A DNA stretch of 64,000 nt from Ovis canadensis (GCF_042477335.2 NC_091245.1:226237501-226301500), one strand, 5' to 3'. Positions 11,233-24,289 are shown, numbered from the stretch's first letter. Numbers and translations are program-made. Notes: generated by a model not told the origin, from the letters alone.

Positions 11233-11846
11233 TAAACAACAAAATATGTATACACATATACATTCTTCCCCAAACATATTCAGATGTAATTGACTATATA
11301 GAATGTACCCTCATGGGCATGCTACCTATCATTTTTTTTACTGCAAACTGACTCTTTTTATTCATAACTTCCTGGATTAAAAGTTTTTTCAAGATAGAGT
11401 GGAGTGTTTGAATTCTCCATAGAAGCCAGTACATAAGATCTCTTCACCATGAATTATCAAACTGAAGGTCATTAATCAACTTCTTTTCAGGTTAATTTTT
11501 TTCAGCACTATAAGAATAATTAGCTAAACATAAACTTTGCATGCCAGTTGAGAAGGTTAAACTTGTGATATCAAGAAAACCAGGAGAATAGGGACACTCA
11601 CATATTCAATGATGGTACCGTGTGATCAAAAATGTCATATTAATATGCTGACAAAGTCTATTTACACAAAAGTTTTATACATGCAGAAACTGAAATGAGC
11701 ATATTTTGTATATTTAAAAATGTCACTTGAAATAAAATAAAATTTATCCTGGAAAGTGTGGACCATATCTTCACCATGTCTATGGAATATTATTGAAATT
11801 TTGTCTACTAAAAGCCTTTTTCTGCCTCTCCTTCAGAGATATTATA
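11233..11846. other. Single-copy sequence, nothing recognised
   Basis: AT-rich with short chance frames only. Confidence 0.4.
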
Positions 11847-11895
11847 GTTCAGTTCAGTTCAGTTCAGGTGCTCAGTAGTGTCTGACTCTTTGCGA
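11847..11895 (-). mobile_element. Very short BovB/Bov SINE 3'-end fragment
   Basis: GTTCAGTTCAGTTCAGTTCAGG followed by GCTCAGTAGTGTCTGACTC is the reverse complement of the BovB 3' terminus. Only about 50 bases are present, consistent with extreme 5' truncation. Confidence 0.75.
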
Positions 11896-13766
11896 TTATG
11901 TTTACTTTATTTATGGTTATGTTTATTTTACGTTCATTAGGCTTCTAATCTCAAATTCATTTATTAAACATATTTTTTTCATTTTATCCTCAGTCTATAC
12001 TTCATTTTAAAATATATAACACAAAGTTTCTAATGTTGAAATATTAAGCCACAATTAATGTGGAAGTCACTTGTATTAAACTGGTTAAGTAGTGAGGATA
12101 ACAGAGAATAGTCTCTAAAGTGCCTCAGATAAAAAGTCCCTACACTTTATTGGCATAGATAAGGTTTAAGAGTTTATCTTTACTTTTTTTTTAAAGGCAC
12201 AGGTTAAAGAATGACCATCTCCTTAAGAGATAAAAGTAAGGTTGGTTATCATTCTTTGTTAATTGCAACCATTGCTCTTTTCTGTACAGGTTCATTTATA
12301 ACTAACTATGCATTTGTCTCCTAATTTAGAGTTTTCAAAACATAGGAAAGATTTATTATTTTCTGTTTGGCTAGAGAACAAAAAGTAACTTTTATATATT
12401 TCTGAAGTTTTAAATGGTATTAATACCAAAAGGAAGGGTAGAATTACAAACAATAATTGAGAGCCTAATTTGTGTGAAACACTCTGCCTAAAAGTTTTCA
12501 CAATCCTTCAAAATACCAGTGAATTGGGCTTTTAAGATCATATTTTATAATAATAAAATCTAGAATGAGAATGGGAAAATTTCCCAAGATAATATAGATT
12601 ACATCAAAACATAGTTTCCTGATATCAAAGCCATTTCCCCCATAGTATTAGCATCTCACTACTTCATATTTTTATGGCAATTTGTTCAAATGATTATATC
12701 AAACAATTAAGAAATCATCATAATTTATTCATGTTAAAATATGGCTTGTTAATTACTTCTTTATAACCTATGTAACTCTTCTATATCCCATGATCTCCCA
12801 AACTTTCAGTACAAACTTTTGACTCCCTGAATTTAGAGTGTAGAATCTGAGCCCTCGAGTGCTACCTCATAGTGACAGTCTTTTTTGTTTTTTAATAGAA
12901 TATTATCATTTTTCAAAAATAGAGAATGATGAGAAAAGATATTATCTTTAATTAAGGTTAATTAGTAAAAAGTGTATCTTCAACATTTATAACTAGCATC
13001 TGCTTTCACTCTCAAAATTGCCATAATTTAGAAGATAAGTTATATGGTTACCTTAGTCATAATAGAAGTATGCTCTGGATGCAAGAGAACAGAAAAGCTT
13101 AATAAAAGGCACTACCATCTTTAACAGGTAAATAAATCAAGGTCAATAAAACTTAAGTGATTTGCCTAATGTGTGACAAAGCTATTATTGCCAAATTGAA
13201 TCTTCATTTGAGCTTTTAAGACTTTATATTTTATAAATATTGTTCTGTAGCAGTTATGTAAAGAATAAAGATTTTTAATATAGGACACAATTTAAGATCT
13301 AAAAGTGTAACTATTTCCTATACTGAAAGAGAGTATTAGTTCAAAGAGAATATGCTAGGATAAACTAAAGTATTAAAACCTCAGTAATTAGCCCTATTGA
13401 TTCAATTTCTATCAGTTCATGTTTACCTCTTCAAATTTGTCTTTACATAGTTTATAAAACCATTTTATCTGTATATTTCTTTGCATGATGCCTTGAATAA
13501 TGTTCTGTAGGAATCAGCTGAGTCCTGTGTTCCTAAATTATGTGAAGATTCCATGAACACTCTCAACTCTATCAGTAGTGGCCAATGTAGAGTCTTGAGC
13601 AACGCTTAAGTAATTTTTCCAGTTCTCCAAGGGTCAAAATCAAATTCCCTGTCCTGACTTAAACTCTATAGCAAGCTAGTTCTTCTGCTCAACGTTGATG
13701 ATACTTTAGGCAAAAGTGACTCAAGTACCCAGAGAAACACTCGTTTTCCTTGAAGTCAATGTCTTA
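11896..13766. other. Single-copy AT-rich sequence, no gene seen
   Basis: About 1.9 kb without recognisable genes, RNA genes or repeat families. The longest chance frame (12292-12501, minus, 69 codons) has no motif. Decayed ancient repeats could be present below what I can see by eye. Confidence 0.45.
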
Positions 13767-13770
13767 GCTT

Positions 13771-14257
13771 TGTTAAGGGAAGCACACTGATTAAAACCGC
13801 CCACCCTGGCCAGGCACCATAGTAACCATTTGCATGAGTTGTTTTATGACAGGAGATCCTGATAAGGAATATGGAACTAATAAACCACCACCACCTGAAA
13901 GAGTTCAGGAAAGGTTGAAAAGAGACAGCACGTGTCCATCCACTTCCCAGAATCCCTCTCACTAGCATCCATCTTGGCTGAGCAATGCATGCACCACCAG
14001 GAAAGACTCTGAATTAACATGATTGGCCAAAGACAACCCAGAAACTAATCCCATCACCATAAAACCCAAGACTGCGAGCCATGGAGCAGAGCAGTTCTCC
14101 TGGGTTCCTTTACCCTACTGCTCTCCACCCAGGTGTCCTTTCCCAATAAAATCTCTTTCTTTGTCAACACATGTGTCTCCTCAGACAATTCATTTCTGAG
14201 TGTTAGATAAGAGCCCAGTTTCAGGCCCTGGAAGGACTAGTCCCCCTTCCTGCAACA
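13771..14257 (+). mobile_element. Solo LTR of an endogenous retrovirus, BTLTR1-like
   Basis: The element begins TGTTAAGGGAAGCACACTG and ends CTTCCTGCAACA, i.e. TG...CA. It is 487 bp and flanked by a perfect 4-base duplication GCTT at 13767-13770 and 14258-14261, the size made by gammaretrovirus-type integrases. Internal signals are a TATA-like ATAAAA at 14059-14064 and the polyadenylation signal AATAAA at 14145-14150, in LTR order U3-R-U5. No internal viral sequence remains, so two LTRs recombined into one. The family name is from memory of a bovine LTR with this sequence. The antisense frame 13756-13968 is a shadow. Confidence 0.88.
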
Positions 14258-14261
14258 GCTT

Positions 14262-15591
14262 CAGTTGTGAGGGATCATGAGAAGCTCCACATACCCAATT
14301 CTCTTATTTCACAATGCTTGAAATATCATTAGCACTGTCTTCCTTGAGTGTCTAATATAAATCACATTATCTTAATCCCCACTCACAATATGAACGCACC
14401 AAAACTCCAAAGTCATGTCTTGAAGTTTAATTTCATTAGTTTCTCTAAGTACCTTATGTCATTCCTGCCTCTCATGTTGCTTTACTTCTTAAAAATATTT
14501 TCATTATCATTTTTGGACTTGGCAAACCACTGAATACATATACAGTACTTTATCTGAATATTTCCTTCATGAATGTTCCTGCTTTTATGAAAGTCTCTCT
14601 CCTGACAACCCCAGTTCCTCAGTAGCCCTTTCAGGTATTGGTTTTGTCCTAGAGAAGCCTCATCCTTCATTGCTTTATTCATAATCCTAAATTTAGCATT
14701 ACTAATAAATGCTGTCTGTGACATACATCTCACTGACTTCAACACCTTCTATTTTCTGCTTTTTTCATTTATTACTTGTTAAATCCTAAGCTCCTTTCCC
14801 CAAAGATGTTCATTTTTTAATTCTGCTAACTTTTCATTTACATCAGCTATTTCAATCATATCACCATTAATGTAATTTCTTCTCACTATACTTGAACTCC
14901 ATAGTTAATCATTATAATCATCCCATTGCATACCCTAACAACTCTTAAAACGCTTTCTTTCCTTTTTTTTTTTTTTCCCACCTCAGGAGAAAAACAACAC
15001 TGGCTGAATCTAATTCTCTAGTTACAGTGCGCTTGCACTAAGCATAGAATCATATAATCTATTAACAACACAGCATGTAAAGTAACATAGTAAGATGGAT
15101 TGTGCACTCATTTGCTTAAAATTGCTTAAATGTAAATGATACTGGAGGAAAATAAGCTGGAACATGGTAGCAAGGCGAGGTCAGAGATACAGTAGGGGGC
15201 TCATTTGTCAAAGCATTGTAGAGTACAAGAACTTCACTCAACCACGATGGTCTCCTTGCTGATTTTAAAACACAAAACTTCTTGTTCCATCTCAGACCTT
15301 TTAACACATTGTCCCTCTTTTTACAGTGCTTTTTCTAAGGACATGAGTCCATTTCCTCCTCAGTTCTTCTTTCAAAGGACACTGCCTTAATGAGGGTTAA
15401 CCTCATTTAAATTTGTAAGTGAACTTCCTAAGGAACTTCAGAATAAGGAATCATGTTTTGGGTGACAAAGATGATTTTAAATCATAGTTGTGCTGACCCC
15501 TCCTCCCGCATTCCACCCCTTAGATGAAGGCAGCCATTAAATTATATCATTGAATTAATGTATTTTCTATGGTAAGGCATCACTAGTTTTT
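14262..15591. other. Single-copy sequence, nothing recognised
   Basis: About 1.3 kb with chance frames of 60-90 codons on both strands and a T tract at 14962-14977. No supported gene. Confidence 0.4.
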
Positions 15592-15934
15592 CAGTAGTCA
15601 GCCATCCCTAAATATTCAAGGTGTACTGGTTCTAGGACCACCCACTCCCCATGCTTGAGTCCCATATGTGAAGTAGTGTAGTATTTGCATATAACTGAAC
15701 ACTTATTTTCTATACTTAAATCATCCCCAGAATACTTATAATTCTTAATAGAATGTAAATGCTATGTAATAGCTATAAATACAATGTATTTATTGAATTC
15801 TGAATAAATATTGCCAGTGTGCAGCAAATTCAAGTTTTATTTTTTGATATTCCCTGAAAGTTTTTCTCCAAATGTTTTTAATCCTTGTTTGGTTGAATCA
15901 AAGGATGGGGTACCTGTGCCTATGGAGGGCCAAA
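15592..15934. mobile_element. MER2-like nonautonomous DNA transposon
   Basis: The left end CAGTAGTCAGCCATCC and the right end ending GGAGGGCC form the decayed inverted termini. The interior (TTGAGTCCCATATGTGAAGTAGTGTAG... then AATGTAAATGCTATGTAATAG...) matches MER2 as I remember it, and about 343 bp is its expected length. No coding capacity. An ancient eutherian element, much older than the BovB copies around it. Confidence 0.7.
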
Positions 15935-16068
15935 TTTATATTAATGGAAAATCAGGTTTCCATTTAAGCATTTTATTTCTGAACAAATTTTGAAATACAG
16001 AAAATCAATGTCAGCACTCATCTGTATTGCTGAAATATTTTATACTTACCCAAGCAGTGAATATTTTC

Positions 16069-16841
16069 AGTTCACTTCAGTCACTCAGTCGTGTCAAACT
16101 CTTTGCAACCCCATGAATCACAGCATGCTAGGCCTCCTTGTCCATCACCAACTCCCGGAGTTCACTCAGACTCACCTCCATCGAGTCAGTGAAGCCATCC
16201 AGCCTTCTCATCCTCTGTCGTCCCCTTCTCCTCCTGCCCCCAATCCCTCTCAGCATCAGAGTCTTTTCCAATGAGTCAACACTTCACATAAGGTGGCCAA
16301 GTTTTGGAGTTTAAGCTTTAGCATCATTCCTTCCAGAGAAATCCCACGGTTGATCTCCTTCAGAATGGACTGGTTGGATCTCCTTGCAGTCCAAGGGACT
16401 CTCAAGAGTCTTCTCCAACACCACAGTTCAAAAGCATCAATCCTTCAGCGCTCAGTCTTCTTCACATTCCAACTCTCATATCCATAAACGACTATTGGAA
16501 AAACCATAGCCTTGACTAGATGGAACTTAGTCTGCAAAGTAATGTCTCTGCTTTTGAATATGCTATCTAGGTTGGTCATAACTTTTCTTCCAAGGAGTAA
16601 GTGTCTTTTAATTTCATGGCTGCAGTCACCATTTGCAGTGATTTTGGAGCCCCCCAAAATAAAGTCTGACACTGTTTCCACTGTTTCCACTGTTTCTCCA
16701 TCTATTTCCCATGAAGTGATGGGATTGGATACCACGATCTTCATTTTCTGAATGTTGAGCTTTAAGCCAACTTTTTCACTCTCCTCTTTCACTTTCATCA
16801 AGAGGCTTTTTAGTTCCTCTTCACTTTCTGCCATAAGGGTG
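16069..16841 (-). mobile_element. BovB 3' fragment, cut off by L1
   Basis: Reverse complement of the last about 770 bp of BovB, including the region coding for KMKIVVSNPITSWEIDG and the 3' UTR. At 16841 it stops inside MAESEEELKS coding sequence and the next base begins L1 leader sequence. No target-site duplication was found for either partner. A nine-base unit (GTTTCCACT) is repeated three times at about 16674-16694, extending the frame. Confidence 0.85.
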
Positions 16842-19079
16842 TTGTGGGGGTGCAGGGGGTGTGGGCTGCAGTGCTTTGTAAGATTCCCGTCAGAATGCCC
16901 TGCACGTAACCGGAGCGAACTAACTTGGACTAGCAAACCGGACTGTGGGATAGCTACCACACGAAAAGCTCGAACATAAGACACCACCAGGACCATGTGC
17001 AGAAAAAAGGACCGCACAGAAATAGCTGGCTGCCAACCATCCCCCTCTGGTGACAGGCAGCCAGAGCCATAAGGGCTGGAAGGTGGCAATCGCAGCCCAA
17101 AAGAGACATTACCTTCCAAAATGCAAGCACGCTTCTTTGCTAACTAAGACTTCTGGGGTTCTGGACAGTCATCAGCCTCCAGAGAAGGGATGCCAGTGAT
17201 ACACCCAGAATACTGAGCAGCAGAGATGGGAAAGGCAATAAGTCGCAGCGACTGTGCTCGCCAAACACCTGAGCTACTCAGATTTGGGAAGGGCACAAAA
17301 CACAAGCCCAACTGAATCTGTGCCTCTGAGGGCTACCTGAGCGCCAAGCCTGAGTGGCTTAGACCGGGGAGGTGCATGCAGCCGAGGGCCGGCCTCAGAC
17401 GGTTCCAACGGAGCAACTTAGAGCCTGAGCGGTGTGTGCTGCAAGCAGGGGCAGCCCCAGTGGGGCTGAGACACTGCCAGCACATGCCAGTGTTACTTGT
17501 TTGCAGCATCCCTCCCTCCCCACAGCACAACTGAACAAGTGAGCCTAAAAACAAAAACAAAAACAAAAACAAAAAAACAAAAAAAACTGTCCATCACCAC
17601 CCCCCTGTGACAGGGTGCAAATCAGACAATGAAGAGACCAGCAAACAGAAGTTAAACAGAGGGAACTGCCTTGGAAATGACCCCACACTGCCCACAACAC
17701 CAGAGAAAGGGCCAGTATATCTTTACTATTTTTATGATCATTCTTTTTGTTATTGTTGTTGATATTGCTGTGTGATTGTTTTTTCTTTTCTTTTTCCTCT
17801 TTTTTTAAAACCTATTTAAATTTTTAAGTCCTCTATTTCTTCTTTAATTTTTATTTTTATAACCTGCTATTACTTTTCAAAAAAAGACCCTATTTTTAAA
17901 GCAAATGCTGTATATACTCTTTTTGTGGTTGTTGTTGTTGTCTTTTAATAATTCTTGTGGCTTTTTTTTCTTTCTTCTCCTTCTTCTTCTTCTTTTCTCT
18001 AATATTGTATTTTTGAAAATCCAACCTCTACTCTAGATTTTTAATCTTTGCTTTTTGGTATTTGTTGTCAATTTTGTACATTTAAAAACCCAATCTTCAG
18101 TACCCAATTTTACCTGAGAGTGAGATTACTGGCTTGAACACTCTCTTCTCCTCTGGACTCTCCTTTTTCTCCCCCAGGTTGTCTCTGTCTCCTCCCTCCT
18201 CCTTCTCTTCTCTATCCAACTCTGGGAATCTCTGTGTTCCAGACGATGCAGAACATTTAGGGAACTGGTTATTGGCTGGATCTGTATCTCTCTTTTTCAT
18301 TTCCCTCTTTTATCCTCCTGGCCACCTCTGTCTACTTCCTCCCTCTCCTCTTCCTTGTATAACTCCGTGAATACCTCTGAGCAGTCCAGACTGAAGAGTG
18401 CACATAAGGAAGTGACTACTGACTAGCTTGTTCTCTCCTCTTTTGATCCCACCTCATCTCATTCCAGTCACCTCTAACTACCCCCTCCCTCTTCTCTTCT
18501 CCATGTAACTCAGTGAACCTCTCTGGGTGTCCCTTAATGTGGAGAAACTTTTCATCTTTAACCTAGATGTTTTATCATCAGTGCTGTATAGATGGAGAAG
18601 TCTTGAGCCTACTGTAAAAATAAAACTGAAAACCAAAGCAGGAAGCTTAAGTTCAAATCCTGAGAACATCAGAAAACTCCTAAATCCAGGGAACATTAAT
18701 CGATAGGAACTCCTCAAATGCCTCCATACCTACACTGAAACCAAGCACCACCCAAGGGCTAACAAGATTCAGAGCAAGACATACCATGCAAATTCTCCAG
18801 CAACACAGGAACACACCCTTGAGCTTCAATATACAGGCAGCTCAAAGTTACTCCAAAACCATTGAGGTCTCATAACCCATTACTGGTCACTTCATTGCAC
18901 TCCAGAGAGAAGAAATCCAGCTCCACCCACCAGAACACCAACACAAGCCTCCCTAACCAAGAAACCTTGACAAGCCACTGATACAACACCACCCATAGTG
19001 AGGAAACTCCATAATAAAGAGAACTCCACAAATTCCCAGAATATAGAAAGGCCACACCAAACACAGCAAAATATCCAAG
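16842..19079 (+). other. L1 5' UTR (truncated)
   Basis: GC-richer leader at 16900-17560 followed by an (AAAAAC)n stretch at 17548-17585, T-rich segments at 17740-18010 and a CT-rich segment at 18120-18500. It aligns with the leader of the minus-strand L1. Long frames here (16445-17119 minus, 17333-17572 minus) are not genes. Confidence 0.8.
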
Positions 19080-20006
19080 ATGAAGAGACAGAGGAATACC
19101 CAGCAGGTAAAGGAACAGGAGAAATGCCCACCAAACCAAACAAAAGAGGAAGAGATAGGGAATCTACCTGAGAAAGAATTCAGAATATTGATAGTGAAAA
19201 TGATCCAAAATCTTGAAATCAAAATGGAATCACAGATAAATAGCCTGGAGACAAGGATTGAGAAGATGCAAGAAAGGTTTAACAAGGACCTAGAAGAAAT
19301 AAAAAAGAGTCAGTATATTATGAATAACGCAATAAATGAGATCAGAAACACTCTGGAGGCAACAAATAGTAGAATAACGGAGGCAGAAGATAGGATTAGT
19401 GAAATAGAAGATAGAATGGTAGAAATAAATGAATCAGAGAGGAAAAAAGAAAAACGAATTAAAAGAAATGAGGACAATCTCAGAGACCTCCAGGACAATA
19501 TGAAATGCTCCAACATTCAAATTATAGGAGTCCCAGAAGAAGAAGACAAAAAGAAAAACCATGAGAAAATACTTGAGGAGATAATAGTTGAAAGCTTCCC
19601 TAAAATGGAGAAGGAAATAATCACCCAAGTCCAAGAAACCCAGAGAGTTCCAAACAGGATAAATCTAAGGTGAAACACTCCAAGACACATATTAATCAAA
19701 TTAACAAAGATCAAACACAAAGAACAAATACTAAAAGCAGCAAGGGAAAAACAACAAATAACACACAAGGGGATTCCCATAAGGATAACAGCTGATCTTT
19801 CAAGAGAAACTCTTCAGGCCAGGAGGGAATGGCAAGACATACTTAAAGTGATGAAAGAAAATAACCTACAGCCCAGATTACTGTACCCAGCAAGGATCTC
19901 ATTCAAATATGAAGGAGAAATCAAAAGCTTTACAGACAAGTAAAAGCTAAGAGAATTCAGCACCACCAAACCAGCTCTCCTACAAATGCTAAAGGATATT
20001 CTCTAG
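19080..20006 (+). pseudogene. L1 ORF1, two nonsense mutations
   Basis: ATG at 19080 (MKRQRNTQQVKEQEK) to the natural stop TAG at 20004-20006: 309 codons in one uninterrupted reading frame apart from two stops, TGA at 19671-19673 and TAA at 19941-19943. Both look like single C-to-T changes (CGA to TGA, CAA to TAA), the first at a CpG. Residues about 40-140 are the Glu/Lys/Ile-rich coiled coil (RITEAEDRISEIEDRM), followed by the RNA-binding region (QIIGVPEEE at about 144) and the C-terminal domain. ORF1p binds L1 RNA as trimers. With only two point lesions this is the best preserved L1 frame in the window. Confidence 0.92.
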
Positions 20007-20057
20007 ACAGGAAACACAAAAAGGGTGTATAAACCCCAACCCAAAACAGTAAAGTAA

Positions 20058-23000
20058 ATGGCAATGGGATCATACCTATCAATAATTACCTTAAACATAA
20101 ATGGGTTGAATGCCCCAACCAAAAGTCAAAGACTTGCTGAATGGATACAAAAACAAGATCCCTATATATGCTGCCTACAAGAGACCCACCTCAAAACAAG
20201 GGACACATACAGACTGAAAGTGAAGGGCTGTAAAAAATATTCCATGCAAATAGAGACCAAAAGAAAGCAGGAGTGGCAATACTCATATCCGATAAAATAG
20301 ACTTTAGAACAAAGGTTGTGAAAAGAGACAAAGAAGGCCACTACATAATGATCAAAGGATCAATCCAAGAAGAAGATATAACAATTATAAATATATATGC
20401 ACCCGATATAGGAGCATTGCAATATGTAAGACAAATGCTAACAAGTATGAAAGGGGAAATTAACAATAACACAATAATAGTGGGAGACTTTAATACCCCA
20501 CTCACACCTATGGACAGATCAACTAAACAGAAAATTAACAAAAAATGCAAACTTTAAATGACGCAATGGACCAGTTAGACCTAATTGATATCTATAGGAC
20601 ATTTCACCCCAAAACAATGAATTTCACCTTTTTCTCAAGTGCTCACGGAACCTTCTCCAGGGTAGAAGGTTTTTATTTATCCTGAGCCATAAATCTAACC
20701 TTGATAAATTCAAAAAAATCATTCCAATCATCTTTTCTGACCATAATGCATTAAGATTAGATCTCAATTACAGGAGAAAAACTATTAAAAATTCCAACAT
20801 ATGGAGGCTGAACAAATGCTTCTGAATAACCAACAAATTACAGAAGAAATCAAAAAAGAAATCAAAATATGCATAGAAACAAATGAAAAATAAAAACACA
20901 ACAACCCAAAACCTGTGGGACACTATAAAGCAGTGCTAAGAGGAAAGTTCATAGCAATACAGGCATACCTCAAGAAACAAGAAAAAAGTCAAATAAATAA
21001 CCTAACTCTACACCTAAAGCAACTAGAAAAGGAAGAAATGGAGAATCCCAGAGTTAGTAGAAGGAAAGAAATCTTAAAAATTAGGGCAGAAATAAATGCA
21101 AAAGAAACAAAAGAGACCATAGCAAAAATCAACAAAGCCAAAAGCTGGTTCTCTGAGAGGATAAATAAAACTGACAAACCATTAGCCAGACTCATCAAGA
21201 AACAAAGGGAGAAAAATCAAATCAATAAAATTAGAAATGAAAATGGAGAGATCACAACACATAACACAGAAATACAAAGAATCATAAAAGACTACTATCA
21301 GCAATTATATGCCAATAAAATGAACAACGTGGAAGAAATGGACAAATTCTTAGAAAAGTACAACTTTCCAAAACTGATCCAGGAAGAATTAGAAAATCTT
21401 AACAGACCCATCACAAGCACGGAAATTGAAACTGTAATCAGAAATCTTCCAGCAAATAAAAGCCCAGGTCCAGACGGCTTCACAGCTGAATTCTACCAAA
21501 AATTTCGAGAAGAGCTAACACCTATGCTACTCAAACTCTTCCAGAAAATTGCAGAGGAATGTAAACTTCCAAACTCATTCTATGATGCCACCATCACCCT
21601 AATACCAAAACCTGACAAAGATGCCACAAAAAAAGAAAACTACAGGCCAATATCACTGATGAACATAGATGCAAAAATCCTCAACAAAATTCTAGCAATC
21701 AGAATCCAACAACACACTAAAAAGATCATACACCATGATCATACACCATCATACACCATACACCAGGACCAAGTGGGCTTTATCCTAGGGATGCAAGGAT
21801 TCTTCAATATCTGCAAATCAATCAATGTAATACACCACATTAACAAACTGAAAAATAAAAGCCATATGATTATCTCAATAGATGCAGAGAAGGCCTTTGA
21901 CAAAATTCAACATCCATTTATGATAAAAACTCTCCAGAAAGCAGGAATAGAAGGAACATACCTCAACATAATAAAAGCTATATATGGCAAACCCACAGCA
22001 AACATTATCCTCAATGGTGAAAAATTGAATAAATTGCCCCTAAAGTCAGGAATAAGACAAGGGTGCCCACTTTCACTGCTACCATTCAACATAGTTCTGG
22101 AAGTTTTGGCCACAGCAATCAGAGCAGAAAAAGAAATAAAAGGAATCCAAATTGGAAAAGAAGTAAAACTCTCACTGTTTGCAGATGATGTGATCTTTTA
22201 CATAGGAAAACCCTAAAGACTCCACCAGAAAATTACTAGAGCCAATCAATGAATATAGTAAAGTTGCAGGATATAAAATCAACACACAGAAATCCCTTGC
22301 ATTCCTATACACTAATAATGAGAAAGTAGAAAAGGAAATTAAGGAAACAATTCCATTCACCATTGCAACGAAAAGAATAAAATAATTAGGAATATATCTA
22401 CCTAAAGAAACTAAAAACCTATATATAGAAAACTATAAAATACTGGTGAAAGAAATCAAAGAGGACACTAATAGATGGAGAAATATACCATCTTCATGGA
22501 TCGGAAGAATCAATATAGTGAAATTGAGTATACTACCCAAAGCAATCTACAGATTCAATGCAATCCCTATCAAGCTACCAGCGGTATTTTTCACAGAACT
22601 AGAACAAATAATTTCAAGATTTGTATGGAAATACAAAAAAAACCTCGAATAGCCAAAGCAATCTTGAGAAAGAAGAATGGAACTGGAGGAATCAACTTGC
22701 CTGACTCAGGCTCTACTACAAAGCCACAGTCATCAAAACAGTATGGTACTGGCACAAAGACAGACATATAGATTAATGGAACAAAACAGAAAGCCCAGAA
22801 GTAAATCCACACACCTATGGACACATTATATTCAACAAAGGAGGCAAGAATATACAATGGAGTAAAGACAATCTCTTCAACAAATGGTGCTGGGAAAACT
22901 GGTCAACCACTTGTAAAAGAATGAAACTAGATCACTTTCTAACACCACACACAAAAATAAACTCAAAATGTATTAAAGATCTAAATGTAAGACCAGAAAC

Positions 23001-24289
23001 TATAAAACTCCTAGAGGAGAACATAGGCAAAACACTCTCCGACATAAATCACAGCAGAATCCTCTATGATCCACCTCCCAGAATACTGGAAATAAAAGCA
23101 AAAATAAACAAATGGGATCTAATTAAAATTAAAAGCTTCTGCACAACAAAGGAAACTATAAGCAAGGTGAAAAGACAGCCTTTGGAATGGGAGAAAATAA
23201 TAGCAAATGAAGCAACTGACAAACAACTAATCTCAAAAATATGCAAGCAACTTATGCAGCTCAATTCCAGAAAAATAAACGACCCAATCAAAAAATGGGC
23301 CAAAGAACTAAATAGACATTTCTCCAAAGAAGACATACAGATGGCTAACAAACACGAGAAGATGCTCAACATCACTCATTATTAGAGAAATGCAAATCAA
23401 AACCACAATGAGGTACCATTTCACACCAGTCAGAATGGCTGTGATCCAAAAGTCTATAAGCAATAAATGCTGGAGAGGGTGTGGAGAAAAGGGAACCCTC
23501 TAACACTGTTGGTGGGAATGCAAACTAGTATACCCACTATGGAAAACAATGTGGAGATTCCTTAAAAAATTGCAAATAGAACTGCCATATGACCCAGCAA
23601 TCCCATTGCTGGGCATACACACCGAAGAAACCAGAATTGAAAGAGACACATGTACCCCAATGTTCATCGCAGCACTGTTTATAATAGCCAGGACATGGAA
23701 ACAACCTAGATGTCCATCAGCAGATGAATGGATAAGAAAGCAGTGGTACTCTATTTGCAATTTTTTAAGGAATCTCCACACTGTTCTCCATAGTGGCTGT
23801 ACTAGTTTGCATTCCCACCAACAGTGTAGGAGGGTTCCCTTATGCAAGACAGGGAAAGAGACACAGATGTGTATAACGGACTTTTGGACTCAGAGGGAGA
23901 GGGAGAGGGTGGGATGATTTGGGAGAATGACATTCTAACATGTATACTATCATGTGAATTGAATCGCCAGTCTATGTCTGACGCAGGATGCAGCATGCTT
24001 GGGGCTGGTGCATGGGGATGACCCAGTAAGATGTTATGGGGAGGGAGGTGGGAGGGGGGTTCATGTTTGGGAATGCATGTAAGAATTAAAGATTTTAAAA
24101 TTTAAAAAATAAAAAAAAAAAAGAAAGCAGTGGTACATATACACAATGGAGTATTACTCAGCCATCAAAAAGAATACATTTGAATCAGTTCTAATGAGGT
24201 GGATGAAACTGGAGCCGATTATACAGAGTGAGGTAAGTCAGAAAGAAAAACACCGATACAGTATACTAGCACATATATATGGAATTTAG
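20058..24289 (+). pseudogene. L1 ORF2 (endonuclease + RT + C-terminal domain), multiply frameshifted
   Basis: The start MAMGSYLSIITLNIN is at 20058 and the natural stop TAG is at 24287-24289. The endonuclease shows LNIN, LQETHL, INIYAPD, GDFNTPLTP and FSDHNALR, so the catalytic Asn, Glu, Asp and His positions are present. The RT runs as one 433-codon frame (20915-22216) with [32 protein letters not shown] and FADD at 22178-22189. Breaks: shifts near 20270 and 20545, a shift at about 22205 right after FADD that brings a stop at 22214, further shifts near 22390-22650, and the nested insertion at 23750. An in-frame expansion of the ATACACCA word at 21721-21765 lengthens the RT. Confidence 0.9.
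23750..24120 (+). mobile_element. Twin-primed L1 fragment nested in L1
   Basis: A perfect 16-base duplication AAGAAAGCAGTGGTAC lies at 23734-23749 and 24121-24136. Between them, 23750 to about 23841 is L1 ORF2 sequence in reverse orientation (the reverse complement of the segment equivalent to 23495-23577 of the host L1), and about 23842-24120 is the L1 3' UTR in forward orientation with a poly(A) end. A 5' inversion with loss of the sequence in between is the standard twin-priming product. Its 3' UTR tail differs from that of the host L1, indicating another subfamily. Confidence 0.93.

Noticed and set aside
11090-11280. Target-site duplication for the Bov-tA at 11136
   Set aside because: TA-rich words on both sides match in several registers, so no specific duplication can be claimed.
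16445-17119. 224-codon minus-strand open frame
   Set aside because: It joins antisense L1 leader to BovB coding sequence across the 16841/16842 junction. The N-terminal half has no family features; the C-terminal half is ordinary BovB RT.
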